From assembly GCA_030448125.1 (NCBI GenBank), contig JAUJNO010000001.1, positions 1 through 42,021 on the forward strand: a DNA stretch of 42,021 nt, given 5' to 3'. A program made the translations under genes and the position numbers. Positions 1 to 10,340 of this stretch are shown here, piece by piece (the first letter of the stretch is position 1; each line of letters starts with the position of its first letter). Origin of the DNA: Rubrobacteraceae bacterium. GTDB taxonomy: Bacteria; Actinomycetota; Rubrobacteria; Rubrobacterales; Rubrobacteraceae. The notes under the pieces were generated by a model. It saw only the letters and a list, made by a program, of their open reading frames with translations. It made no database searches and was not told the DNA's origin.

Positions 1-1200
1 CTCCGCGAGGCGCGCCTCGCGGAGGGAGCGGACGACGAAGCCGTCGAGCCTCACGAAGGCCGGGATGTCCGAGAAGCCGACCTCGGAGTGGTCGATCGCC
101 TCCGACACCGTGACCTGGTGGTCGGCGGTGATGCGGCCGAGCGCGAACGACTCGGAGACGGGGAAGTACTTGTCCCGGGCCCCCGAGGCGAGCTCCACGG
201 GCGCCGAGATCCGCTCGTCCCCGGCGAGCGGCGAGAGCTTCTCCATCCTCGCGCGGATCTCGGGCGGGAGCGCCTCGTAGAGCTCGTCGAAGCGTTCCGG
301 GTCCCTGTTGGCGAGCAGCTCGACGACGCTGCGCGCCTCCGAGGAGAGGTCTTTGGTGGAGCGGGCGCGGAGGCCGGCGAGGGGATCCGGGTCCAACCGG
401 TCGACCTCCTCCAGTTCCGCGCGCAGCTCGTCCCGGTCCTCTCCGGGTGGAAGTGCCGCGAGCATCGATTTGGCGATGGCGTACGAAAGAAAGGGATCGG
501 CGTCGTAGGGCGCGTACTCTTCGCCCTCCCGGTAGTGATCGGTGGTGGCGATGCTGAGGACGGTCCGGATGTCGGTGTACGGGGCGATGCCGGCCACGAC
601 CGAGACGCGTTCGCTCACTTCGGGGTCCTCGGCGGCCAGGAGGGAGAGGGTGGCCCCGGTCGAGACCCCGACGAGGCCGACCCGTCCCTCGCGGGCGTCG
701 GGACGGTCGGCTACGGCGCGGGAGACGTCTACCGTCGAGGAGACGGTCTCTCCGGTGATCTCGTCGGTCGTGAGCCCCGGCAGGTCCGGCACCACGACGA
801 GGTAGCCCGCCCGGGCGAGTCCGCGGGCGAGGTTCTGGACCTCCGGGTACGCCCGGCCTTCGGGGATCGTGCCGTTCACGAAGAGGATGGCGGGCCACGG
901 CCCCTCCCCCGCCGGCTTCGCGACGAGCGCCGGCCTACCGGCGAAGACGGTATCCTCGACGCCCGGCTCTCTCGTGAGGACCTCGACGGCCGGCGTCAGG
1001 ACGGGCGTCTCGAGGACCGACGAGAGCACGACCGCCGCCCGAGCCTGCGCGTCGATCCAGGACCAACCGGCGACGACCAGAACCACCGCGACCGCGAGGA
1101 GAGCCAACAAGAAGAGACGCCGTGGTCCGAGACCGGCCTTCGCTCCCCCGCCCGAACCGATCCGGATGCTCCAGGTTCCTAGATCTCTAGCCCGCAACAC
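1..1200 (-). CDS. Membrane-anchored alpha/beta hydrolase, 3' end outside window
   Basis: The minus strand is open from the window edge to a GTG at 1200, giving about 400 residues without a stop. Residues about 21-45 form a hydrophobic segment (RRLFLLALLAVAVVLVVAGW), so the protein is probably a membrane-anchored or secreted enzyme. A nucleophile elbow, GLVGVSTGATLSLL, places Ser near residue 179, and the upstream strand PAILFVNGTIPEG fits the oxyanion-hole strand of the dienelactone-hydrolase-like fold. The acid and His lie further on and the His may be beyond the edge. GGGGAGGA sits directly before GTG 1200, so TTG 1197 is an equally good start. The substrate cannot be told from the sequence. 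Confidence 0.8.
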   Translation of the reverse strand, partial: MLRARDLGTWSIRIGSGGGAKAGLGPRRLFLLALLAVAVVLVVAGWSWIDAQARAAVVLSSVLETPVLTPAVEVLTREPGVEDTVFAGRPALVAKPAGEGPWPAILFVNGTIPEGRAYPEVQNLARGLARAGYLVVVPDLPGLTTDEITGETVSSTVDVSRAVADRPDAREGRVGLVGVSTGATLSLLAAEDPEVSERVSVVAGIAPYTDIRTVLSIATTDHYREGEEYAPYDADPFLSYAIAKSMLAALPPGEDRDELRAELEEVDRLDPDPLAGLRARSTKDLSSEARSVVELLANRDPERFDELYEALPPEIRARMEKLSPLAGDERISAPVELASGARDKYFPVSESFALGRITADHQVTVSEAIDHSEVGFSDIPAFVRLDGFVVRSLREARLAE

Positions 1201-1459
1201 TCCTCCCCATCAGCAAGGGGCCTAGCCCTGCCACTTCGTCCTCCGGTGATTCACGAGGACATTCTAGGCTCAGACTCCGCCGGTCGCCCCCCACCAAAAG
1301 AACTATTTTTGCTAACTACGCTACAACTACCGCTCTCTAACGTATGGGTCTACCGCTGCAACGCTCTCGCGGGCGTTTGGTCGTTTAAACCTTACTAATC
1401 AGGGCAATATAACGTCAGGACAAACGAGTCGTGTGCGGCAAACCAGAAGAAAGGACAAG

Positions 1460-1687
1460 ATGACCGAAGCATCGAGACAGCCCAAGGACAAGAACTACAA
1501 CTTGATCACTGTGCTTTACCAATCGTCGGAGAATGTCGAAACGCTCAAGAGCTACGTTCAGGATGCCGAGCAGGAGGGCGACCAGGAGCTGCTGGAATTC
1601 TTCAACGGGATTCTCGAGAACAACTTGGAAGCAAACCAGCGGGCAAAAGAGATGCTCGTGCCCCGACTGCAGCAGGAGCAAGAGTAG
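1460..1687 (+). CDS. Small conserved all-helical protein (ferritin-like style)
   Basis: A 75-residue acidic protein starting MTEASRQPKDKNYNLITV. ATG 1460 is chosen because AGAAAGGAC lies just upstream; an in-frame GTG at 1433 has no such site. The pattern YNLITVLYQSSENVETLKSYV followed by DAEQEGDQELLEFF and a charged C-terminal helix predicts two or three amphipathic helices. It resembles short bacterial hypotheticals of the form YxLISVLYHALQGAxTYxxYxxDAE, which look like half of a ferritin-like bundle, but I see no metal-ligand set here, so the role is unknown. TATAAC at about 1410 may be its -10 box. It is a single-gene unit ending in a strong terminator. Confidence 0.8.
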   Translation: MTEASRQPKDKNYNLITVLYQSSENVETLKSYVQDAEQEGDQELLEFFNGILENNLEANQRAKEMLVPRLQQEQE

Positions 1688-1748
1688 CCTCCCGCTAATC
1701 AGGAGAATCCCAGCGGAACAGACCGGTCTGTAGTACGAGCTGGTACCG

Positions 1749-1802
1749 CGGGCACAAGTAAGGCCGGGGCAATAACCCCGGCCTTACTTGTGCCCGTTTT
1801 TT
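1749..1802 (+). terminator. Rho-independent terminator, 21-bp perfect stem
   Basis: Arms 1749-1769 and 1776-1796 are perfect inverted repeats of 21 bp around the six-base loop CAATAA. Six T residues (1797-1802) follow. There is no matching A-run on the left side, so it acts on the plus strand, ending the small helical gene. The stem is unusually long for an intrinsic terminator. Confidence 0.93.
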
Positions 1803-1956
1803 ATTAAATCGCCGGCCTGTCCTTCCGCCGGTTACTTTTCCTCGCGCCCCTTACCGTCTGCCCGGGCTTCCGGGGCAGCTATTCCAAGCCTCGCCCGGCG
1901 ATGAAGGCCTCTCCAAGGGAGGGATCAGGAGATCAGGCACGACGCGTGACCCGAAA

Positions 1957-2652
1957 CTATCTGCGCCGCAGGACGGCGTAGGCCAGAACCCCAGAGCCCA
2001 CCAGCAGGGCGGCGGCGGGCAAAAAGAGTCCCGGCAGTGTTGCCGGACCACCGCTCTTGGGGAGCGGTACACTGGTCATATCCCCTGCGGCGGTGGACTC
2101 GCCGGTGGCGGACTCCCTGATGACGCCGGCGGCGACCCGGTCACCCGTCTCGCCGGATGGGTCGGTCTCGTAGTCGTCGGCCGACTGGTGGATGACGAGC
2201 GTGCTGCCGTCGGAGTCGAGGATCGTGCCCTCGCCCCTGGAGAGCGTTATCTGGTCGTTCGTCGTCGTGTAGCTGGCGCTCCCGTCCGGGTTGACGGTTA
2301 TGTTCTCGAGGTCGCCCGCGTGCGGCCCTTCAGGGTTGTCGAACCCATGCTGGGCGTTCGTCGGGTTGAAGTGCTCCCCGGCGGCCTCGAAGTCCGGCGA
2401 GGTCTCACCTGCCTCATGGACGTGGATGCCGTGCTCCCCGGGCTCGACCCCCTGCTGTCCCGGCTGCAGGTTGGCGTTGATGGTCACCCCGTCCGGCCCC
2501 TCCGTAAAGGTCGCGTCACCGACCGGGTTTCCGTCCGGGTCCTCCAGCTCCGCCGTGGCACCGCCTCCGCCCTGCGCCAGCGCCGCGCTGGCCGCCAGGG
2601 CCAGCAGCAGCGCCCCGAACAGCCCGAGCAAGACGGCTCTTCTCTCTCTCAA
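1957..2652 (-). CDS. sodC: Exported Cu,Zn superoxide dismutase lacking cysteines, sortase-like C-terminus
   Basis: Predicted extracytoplasmic dismutase of 231 residues. TTG 2652 is chosen over an upstream in-frame start at 2706 because GGAGAAGACC precedes it and the product then begins with a clean signal peptide (MRERRAVLLGLFGALLLALA, cleavage near ALAQ). Metal ligands are recognisable: HGIHVHEAG (two Cu His), GEHFNP (bridging His), QHG, GPHAGD (Zn His and Asp) and VIHQSADDY (last Cu His), plus the active-site Arg in GDRVAAGVI. Both cysteines of the conserved disulfide are replaced (usual GSC is GET; ACGVI is AAGVI) and the whole protein has no Cys. The tail LPKSGG, hydrophobic span and RRR resembles a sortase signal with Ser for Thr. 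Confidence 0.88.
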   Translation of the reverse strand: MRERRAVLLGLFGALLLALAASAALAQGGGGATAELEDPDGNPVGDATFTEGPDGVTINANLQPGQQGVEPGEHGIHVHEAGETSPDFEAAGEHFNPTNAQHGFDNPEGPHAGDLENITVNPDGSASYTTTNDQITLSRGEGTILDSDGSTLVIHQSADDYETDPSGETGDRVAAGVIRESATGESTAAGDMTSVPLPKSGGPATLPGLFLPAAALLVGSGVLAYAVLRRR

Positions 2653-2887
2653 GGTCTTCTCCTCTCCGGACGAACTCCACTCTCGCGCCTCCGCGCAACG
2701 ACGCACATTCTAACCATACCGTGGGATGTGTGGGGAGGAGTGGTAAAAAGGGCGTCACCGCGCTCTTGGCTCCTCGACTCCACGCGGGACTTTCCGAGCG
2801 GTGAGCGAGCCACGCGCGACCCAGAAGGCTTTCTCTCTGGTCGCCCCGTACTCGCGGGGTGCGCGAGAGGTGGGCGGGACGCGCGGC

Positions 2888-3748
2888 TCAGGCGGGCTCT
2901 ATGCTGCGGTAACGAGCCACCAGGAGCATAAAGACACCGTAGACGAAGAGGCCCGCGGCCACGATGCCGAGCATATAAGAACCCAAGGGCTGGCGCTGGA
3001 TAGTTTCGAGCGCCTCGCCGAGGCCGCGAACCTCGCTCGGGTCAGATTCGTATGCAGCCAGGACCAAGAAGGCTCCGGCCACGCTGATGGCGAGGGCGCG
3101 AGCGGCGGTGCCGACGCAACCCGCGAGCGTGACCCAGCGATCCTTTGCGTCGCCCATCCGGTTCAGCCGCAACTCGTCCCGGAACTTGGCCCCGTAAGCC
3201 GCGTAGAGCTGGTAGAGGCCGACGCCGATCACGATCAGTCCTACCAGCCCGACCAGGATCCGGCCGAGCGGGGGTTGGTAGGCCATGGCGGCCAGCGCCA
3301 TGGCGTCCTCCGAGGTGTCTTCCGCGCCGAAGATCGACTGCGCCGCGGTGAAGGCCAGACCACCGTGGATCACACCGCTCCCGACGTAGCCGACGCGGCG
3401 CAGGATGCCGTGGACGCTGGACCCCTTGTCGTCGGGGTCCGTGATTCCCTGAACTAACTTCCACATTGCGTACCCGACGAGCCCGGCGGCAAGGACGAGG
3501 AGCAGCACGCTGTCCAGGGGATTCGGTCCCATGCTCCGCATCGCTCCGATCGGCCCGGTAGTAGCGCCACCCGCCCCCAGGGCCTCCCGCATCGCCAGCA
3601 CCCCGATCGTCGCGTAGACCACGCCTTTCGCCACGTAGCCCACGCGCGCGATCCGCCCTACCCAGGGTCCCGCGCGCCGTACGGCCTCCTCGGCGTGGTC
3701 CCCGGCGTCCCGCCCCACGTCGTCAACAGGGGAACCTCGTCGGGCCAT
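2888..3748 (-). CDS. DUF1206 integral membrane protein
   Basis: A 286-residue membrane protein with about six transmembrane segments, in which a two-helix unit repeats three times. Each unit opens with a similar motif: RIARVGYVAKGVVYATIGVL (residues about 32-51), RRVGYVGSGVIHGGLAF and the later AGCVGTAARALAISVAGAF. This three-fold layout is characteristic of the DUF1206 family, whose function is unknown. ATG 3748 is preceded by AGGAGG at an eight-base spacing. It is divergent from the peroxiredoxin gene at 3932. Confidence 0.88.
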   Translation of the reverse strand: MARRGSPVDDVGRDAGDHAEEAVRRAGPWVGRIARVGYVAKGVVYATIGVLAMREALGAGGATTGPIGAMRSMGPNPLDSVLLLVLAAGLVGYAMWKLVQGITDPDDKGSSVHGILRRVGYVGSGVIHGGLAFTAAQSIFGAEDTSEDAMALAAMAYQPPLGRILVGLVGLIVIGVGLYQLYAAYGAKFRDELRLNRMGDAKDRWVTLAGCVGTAARALAISVAGAFLVLAAYESDPSEVRGLGEALETIQRQPLGSYMLGIVAAGLFVYGVFMLLVARYRSIEPA

Positions 3749-3931
3749 GCACGGTGCCTCCTACGCGTCGGGTCCAGGTACTTCCGCCCGCATTATCCTT
3801 CAAAGAAAGCCCCACCGCCGACACGAGCTCTCGGAACATGGCCGCCATCTCGACAATCTTCGGAGAGCAGTGCCGTGGACCCTCGCGTAGACTTATGATC
3901 AGATCGACTCCCACACCACGGAAGGAGAATC

Positions 3932-4381
3932 ATGACGACTATGCCGGAACAGGGACAGCGGCTACCGGACGTCGATTTCATCACCGAGAACGGAGAGAGG
4001 CTCGCGGCCGGGGACCTCGGCGGCCAGAAGACGGTCCTCTACTTCTACCCCAAGGACGACACCCCCGGTTGCACCAAGGAGGCCTGCGCCTTCCGGGACC
4101 GGATGGGTGACTACGAAGGGGCGGGCATCCGAGTCTACGGCGTCTCGCTCGACTCCCCCGAATCGCACCGCCAGTTCCGCGAGAAGCACAACCTCAACTT
4201 CCCGCTACTCACCGACGAGGGCGGACGCGCATCGGAGGCGCTGGGAGTGCTCGGTGACCGGGGTTACGCTAACCGCGTCACCTTCCTGCTCGCCCCCGAC
4301 GGAAAGATTGCGAAGGTCTACCCCGAAGTCTCTCCCGAGACGCATGCCGACGACATCCTTCGGGATGCTGCGTCTCTTTAG
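3932..4381 (+). CDS. bcp: Thiol peroxidase, Bcp/PrxQ-type peroxiredoxin
   Basis: Reduces hydrogen peroxide and organic hydroperoxides in the cytoplasm, normally recycled by thioredoxin. At 149 residues it has the usual PrxQ length. The peroxidatic Cys47 lies in DDTPGCTKEACAFRD and the resolving Cys52 is five residues on, the atypical 2-Cys spacing of this subfamily. FYPKDDTPGCT supplies the catalytic Thr and Pro. GGAAGGAG precedes ATG 3932 closely. A thioredoxin reductase 3' end lies at 41.7 kb, though too far away to be co-transcribed. Confidence 0.95.
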   Translation: MTTMPEQGQRLPDVDFITENGERLAAGDLGGQKTVLYFYPKDDTPGCTKEACAFRDRMGDYEGAGIRVYGVSLDSPESHRQFREKHNLNFPLLTDEGGRASEALGVLGDRGYANRVTFLLAPDGKIAKVYPEVSPETHADDILRDAASL

Positions 4382-4407
4382 GAACGGTTTCTTACCCGAC
4401 CTGAGGC

Positions 4408-5503
4408 TTAGCCGGCCAGGAGACGCGTCAGACGCAGGTGAACGCCTTCGTCCTCGTCGGTGACGTAGAAGAAGCGGCCGTCGTCGGTGATCGCGATTCC
4501 CTCCACGCGCGGCAGGGTCGGGAACTCGCGGACGAACTCGGCTTCGAGGGAACCGGAGTGCTGGTCCGGCGGGAGCGTGCAGCGGAAGTGGGTCGCGATG
4601 GTGTCCCGGCCGCCGGGGTAGTCCTGCGTGAGGGTGCTCTGTCCTTCTCTGCTGTCGACGTTGCCGGTGACGAGGTGCAGCTCGTCACCGACGATGGCGA
4701 GGTCGCGCACCCCGGCCATCCCGCCGCTCCGGCCGATGGCGTTTACGGTCCAGAAGCCCTTTACCTCCGGTAGCTCGTCGCCGGGCTCGAAGAGGCGCTC
4801 GATGCCGCCGAGCTCGACGAGGATGGGCCGGCCGTCGGCGGCGACGGGGAAGCGCAGGCCGAGCAGGAGGGAGCCGTCGGCGCGGAACGCCGCGCCCTCG
4901 AAGTTGAGGGGAGGTCGTCCTCGTGTACGAGACCCTCCCATTTCTTTTTCTTCTCCGCGCCGCGGCGCCGTGTTCCCTCGATGTACGCCTCGTAGGATTC
5001 GGGGCCTAGCGGGATCGTCTCGGGGCCGCCGGCCTTCAGGGCGTCGTTTATGAGGCGGTGCAACGCGAAGCTCCTGCGGGAGACCTCTACCTCGACCGCC
5101 GGTTCTCTGGTCGCGTGCGTGACGTCGGCCTCGCGGAAGCGGGCGACGAACGCCCTTTGGGTTGCAGGGGGCCGCTCTTGCTGCCGAAGTGGGAGCCGAG
5201 CGTGTACACCCAGCCGTCGTGGCGTGTGATCGCCTCGGCGTCCTCGGTCTTTGCGCCGTCGCCCGTTGGTATCGCGTACAGGCGGTTTATCTCCCAGCCC
5301 TCCTCGAGGATCGAGCCGCGCCTGTGCCCGATGATGGCGATGCAGTCGTGGATCTCGCCCTCATCGAGCACCGCCCACAACGCAAACTCCCAACCGTGCG
5401 CCTCCAGCAGCGTGTCGTTCTCGACCGTGAGCAGCCCCGACGCCTCGTTCGGGTGCAGGTTCAGGCTTAACTGGTGGAGTCCGTCCTCATCGATCCTCGC
5501 CAC
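4408..5503 (-). pseudogene. DUF3616-like beta-propeller protein broken by two frameshifts
   Basis: Three consecutive reading frames join into one protein of about 364 residues. GTG 5503 opens MARIDEDGLHQL, reaching GSHFGSKSGPLQPK; near 5155 the frame changes to AFVARFREADVTHATRE; near 4909 it changes again, from VHEDDLP to LNFEGAAFRADGS, and runs to the stop at 4408. Each break is repaired by adding one base to a run (CCCAAAGGG and a C4 run). DAEAITRHDGWVYTLGSH, LNFEGAAFRADGSLLLGLRF and RDLAIVGDELHLVTG resemble the repeated blades of DUF3616 proteins; that assignment is moderate. The gene may be intact in the organism if the indels are sequencing errors. Confidence 0.6.
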
Positions 5504-5618
5504 GCACCATCTCCCCTCGATCGAGCCAGAAGCGGCACGGGTCGAATCCCAGCTCTTCCAGCGCCACTTTGAGGGACATCGTACCCGTTCGCCCGAAACC
5601 GGCGCCGATTACCTTCAC
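5487..5618 (-). pseudogene. N-terminal stump of a sulfotransferase-family protein
   Basis: GTG 5618 opens a 43-residue frame beginning MKVIGAGFGRTGTMSLKVAL and continuing EELGFDPCRFW before a stop at 5487. This is the P-loop (PAPS-binding) start of sulfotransferase-family proteins normally over 200 residues long. The reading frame runs into the 5' end of the DUF3616-like gene, overlapping it by 17 bases, so a deletion has removed the rest of the enzyme. GGGAGA upstream is a possible ribosome site. Confidence 0.7.
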
Positions 5619-5659
5619 GACAACTTCTCCCAACGACTACAGACCCTGACCTTCGGCGG

Positions 5660-6877
5660 TCAAAACTCCACGGGTAACCCTTTCAAGCCGCGCAGCACCA
5701 GGCCCGGACGCCAGGTTAGCGATCCGGGCGGGTCCGCGAGCCGCAGCTCGGGCATCCGGCGCAGGAGCGTGCCGATGGCGATCTGGCCTTCCATCCGGGC
5801 GAGGGGCGCGCCCAGGCAGAAGTGGATGCCTTTACCGAAGGCGAGGTGTTTGTTGTCCGCGCGGGTGATGTCGAGCGCGTCGGGGTCCGGGAACCGCTCC
5901 GGGTCGTGGTCGGCGGACGCGATCACGACCGTCACCATCTCGCCTTTCGAGATGACTGTACCGCCGATCCGTACGTCTTCCCTGGCGAAGCGCTCGGTCG
6001 AGGTCTCCACCGGGCCGTCGTAGCGCAGCAGCTCCTCGATTGCGGGTTTGATGAGCGAGGGATCGTCTTTGAGCTTCTGGAGCTGGTCGGGGTGACGCAG
6101 TAGCGCCAGCACGCCGTTGCCGATAAGGTTGACGGTAGTTTCGTGCCCGGCGACCAGGAGCAGGAACACCATGGCGAGCAGCTCGTCTTCGCTGAGCTTG
6201 ACGCCGGCTTCTTCGGCACGCACCAGCGCGCTGATAAGGTCGTCTTTGGGGTTCTCGCGCTTCTCTTCGAACATCGCGCGCAGGTAGCCGGTGAAGGCTT
6301 GCATGTGGGGAAGGAGGATCTTCTCTACGTACTCCTGGGTCGCGTCCCCCGACACGGCGGCGTCCGACCACTCGCGAAACTCGTTCCGGTCTTCCGCGGG
6401 GACGCCGAGCAGCTCGGCGATCACGATGATGGGCAGCGGGAACGCGTAATCGTCGATGAGGTCCATCTCCCCTTTGTCCCACACCGCGTCCAGCAGCGCG
6501 TCAGCGATAGCCTGGACGCGCGGGCGCATCCGCTCGATCAAACGTGGCGTGAACGCTTTGGAGACCAACGCGCGCAACCGCTCGTGGTCCGGCGGGTCCG
6601 TGTCGAGCATGTTCTTGCTGAGAGGCCTCATCACCTCAGGTATCGGCGGCATCTGGGCAAGCTGCTCCGGGGTCATGGCGTTGCGCCAATCCTTCACGAA
6701 ACGCTCGTCTCGCAGAACGGCGGATACGTCCTCGTAACGGGTGACCAGCCACATGCCCTGGCCGTTCGGCAGCGCTACGCGATGGACCGGGGCGTCCGAG
6801 CGTAGTTGGGCGTAGGCGGGATAGGGATTCGCTTTGAACTCGGGATCGAACAGGTCTACCCGCGGTGGCTGCGACAC
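5660..6877 (-). CDS. Cytochrome P450, soluble bacterial class
   Basis: A 405-residue haem monooxygenase of the CYP107-like bacterial type. Visible signatures: the I-helix oxygen-activation motif LLLVAGHETTVN, the K-helix ExxR in IEELLRYDGPV, the meander RFPDPDALDI and the haem loop FGKGIHFCLGAPLAR, with the thiolate at Cys354. There is no membrane anchor. GTG 6877 follows GAGGAAGGAGAGAATC. No ferredoxin or reductase gene is adjacent, so electron partners must be encoded elsewhere and the substrate cannot be inferred. Its 3' end faces the sulfotransferase stump 41 bases away. Confidence 0.95.
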   Translation of the reverse strand: MSQPPRVDLFDPEFKANPYPAYAQLRSDAPVHRVALPNGQGMWLVTRYEDVSAVLRDERFVKDWRNAMTPEQLAQMPPIPEVMRPLSKNMLDTDPPDHERLRALVSKAFTPRLIERMRPRVQAIADALLDAVWDKGEMDLIDDYAFPLPIIVIAELLGVPAEDRNEFREWSDAAVSGDATQEYVEKILLPHMQAFTGYLRAMFEEKRENPKDDLISALVRAEEAGVKLSEDELLAMVFLLLVAGHETTVNLIGNGVLALLRHPDQLQKLKDDPSLIKPAIEELLRYDGPVETSTERFAREDVRIGGTVISKGEMVTVVIASADHDPERFPDPDALDITRADNKHLAFGKGIHFCLGAPLARMEGQIAIGTLLRRMPELRLADPPGSLTWRPGLVLRGLKGLPVEF

Positions 6878-7010
6878 GATTCTCTCCTTCCTCCCGCTTC
6901 TCCTGGCGGGCGGTACGCAACCCTTTGTCCTAACCGGTCAGAGACAATTACGGACGAAGCGCAGCTATGGTTTCTGGCACGTCGCACGAGGCAAACCGTG
7001 CGTCAGCCGG

Positions 7011-9007
<1,997 letters not shown>

Positions 9008-9014
9008 GTGGTGC

Positions 9015-9020
9015 AGTCTA
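9015..9020 (-). promoter_or_regulatory. -10 box TAGACT for a leaderless transcript
   Basis: TAGACT on the minus strand ends seven bases before ATG 9007, placing the expected transcription start on or next to the start codon. The same hexamer is found before the iclR gene at 20057. No convincing -35 box is visible. Confidence 0.5.
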
Positions 9021-9059
9021 CAAGCTACGGACACCACCGGCGAACCTCGGCGCTCTGGA

Positions 9060-9425
9060 TCAGTAGTGGAGAAGATAAGCGCCTCGGCCGAGGAACTCGT
9101 TGGTATCCACCACCAGCAGGTGGACTATCGCCAGAACGACCACGAGCACAGCGGTAGACCCAGACCCTGGCCCAGTCCTGGGCGGCCAACAGCGAGGCCG
9201 CGTACGCCCCGGCGGCGCTACCGAGCGCCAGCCACGCGGCCACCTCGCCGGCCTCGCCGAAGATCAGCAGGCTCTGCAGGCCGACGATGAGCAGAATAAA
9301 GGCCAGTAGTGCCGCAGGTCGCAGCCCGTGAGGAAGACCAGCGCGGCGAGCATAAAGAAACCCGACCGAGGACGAATCCCGCGTAGACGCCGATGACGAA
9401 GTAAGCGGTGGTGGATTCAACCGGT
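9060..9425 (-). pseudogene. C-terminal half of a split TauE/SafE permease (copy 1)
   Basis: Reading through at least two frameshifts, the minus strand encodes TTAYFVIGVYAGFVLG, FILLIVGLQSLLIFGEAGE, GSAAGAYAASLLAAQDWARV and LAIVHLLVVDTNEFLGRG, ending at 9060. This is the second four-helix half of a TauE/SafE-type anion permease; the matching first half is at 10336-10747. The two halves are separated by an IS30 remnant and a second decayed copy of this segment. It is non-functional as it stands. Confidence 0.75.
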
Positions 9426-9436
9426 GAGCGCAATCC
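9401..9436 (+). repeat. Inverted-repeat partner of 10305-10340 (probable IS30 end)
   Basis: The plus-strand sequence, containing GGTGGATTCAACCGGT, matches the reverse complement of 10305-10340, containing GGTGGGTTCAACCGGT, at about 28 of 35 positions. Position and orientation fit the outer end of the insertion that split the permease gene. The match extends a few bases past the likely IS boundary, so the exact end is uncertain. Confidence 0.55.
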
Positions 9437-9757
9437 ACCATCAGCAGATGAACAATAGCCAGGGTGACCACGAGCTACGAGAGTTTCAACGCGATCGCAT
9501 CGAGGTCATGCTGGCTGTGTGCGATCGGTTCCTTGGGGAAGCGGTGTTCTCGCTGGTGCCGCGCTGCCAGGGGCTCTTCGGGTCCAGACTTCACATCGGG
9601 ACCAGTCCTGGGCGGCCATCAGCGAGGCCCCGTAGGGTGTCCATCGCCCCGGTGGCGCTACCGAGACGAGCGGCCTCTCAGGCGGCCCAGCATCACAAAC
9701 CCACGCTCGACCGGGGTCGCCAAAGATCAAGCAGGCCCTGCAGGCCGACGACGAGCA
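9427..9757 (-). pseudogene. Decayed second copy of the TauE/SafE C-terminal half
   Basis: Patches match copy 1 closely at the DNA level: CAGTCCTGGGCGGCCA is shared at 9606 and 9173, and GCAGGCCGACGA is shared at 9738 and 9275. On the minus strand it reads SLMAAQDWS and LVVTLAIVHLLMVD, with stops and frameshifts between. It joins directly to the truncated IS30 transposase at about 9757. It is either a tandem duplicate or the remains of a second permease gene. Confidence 0.62.
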
Positions 9758-10336
9758 CGGATCGAAACGGCGTCTTTGATCTGCCCCGCTGCTGACCTGA
9801 GGTAGAGGCGCACCGGGACCGACGCATCGTCCGCCTGGAGCGCAGATGGGAAAGGAGTTCCTTTTTCAAGGCGCCTCTGGCCGGACGAACGCAGATCGCA
9901 TCTCCTCATCATCGGAATACTGTCTTTTAAGAGAGAGACCAGCGCGCGCGATCGTTTTCGGCGAGCAAGCAACGGCGCGCTCGGTCCCAGGCCCGCTCGT
10001 CGGCCTTGGCGGCCCGAGAACGACCGTTACCTGCATACGCCGATGACGCATCGAGTCTCCGGCCGCAAGTCCCCGAGAGAGCAGCTGAGCGCTGACCTGC
10101 ATCGCTGAGGTGGAGCGATCCCGCCGGTTTCTTTGAGTTCCCCGTGGATGGAGCCGGGAGGCTTCTTTCCCGAGCGATGTCGCTAATGGACTCCCCGGCC
10201 TTCCACCTATCCCACAGCTCCTTCTTGCGCACCGCCGGCAGCCCCGGACGACCCAGATTAGAAGCACCCATACCTCCGATCCGAACAACACTGAAAACCC
10301 TACCGTGTTGCACCGACCGGTTGAACCCACCGCCGC
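9757..10336 (-). mobile_element. Truncated, frameshifted IS30-family transposase fragment
   Basis: On the minus strand, ATG 10271 opens GRPGLPAVRKKELWDRWKAG followed by ESISDIARERS, the N-terminal helix-turn-helix region of IS30-type transposases. Further pieces lie in other frames: SRGLAAGDSMR, KADERAWDRAR, LKRQYSDDEEMR, GALKKELLSHLRSRRTMRR and GQIKDAVSIR. All are in the order of an IS30 transposase, with small internal deletions. Homology stops at about 9757, before the DDE catalytic core, so the element is dead. Its left end on this strand carries the repeat at 10305-10340. It sits inside a TauE/SafE gene. Confidence 0.78.
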
Positions 10337-10340
10337 TTGC
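10305..10340 (-). repeat. Probable IS30 terminal inverted repeat, transposase-proximal end
   Basis: The minus-strand motif GGTTCAACCGGTCGGTGCAA lies about 35 bases before the transposase start and marks where the permease coding sequence (LEPFDLRQAAV) stops making sense. It pairs with 9401-9436 in inverted orientation. Confidence 0.55.

Noticed and set aside
88..1182. Long plus-strand open frame of 364 codons
   Set aside because: Antisense shadow of the minus-strand hydrolase; Arg/Gly/Asp-rich with no family pattern, while the minus strand shows a nucleophile elbow and hydrolase strands.
5521..5560. tRNA-like TGGGATTCGACCC on the minus strand
   Set aside because: It resembles a T-arm, but no acceptor or anticodon stem surrounds it, and it lies inside the sulfotransferase stump.
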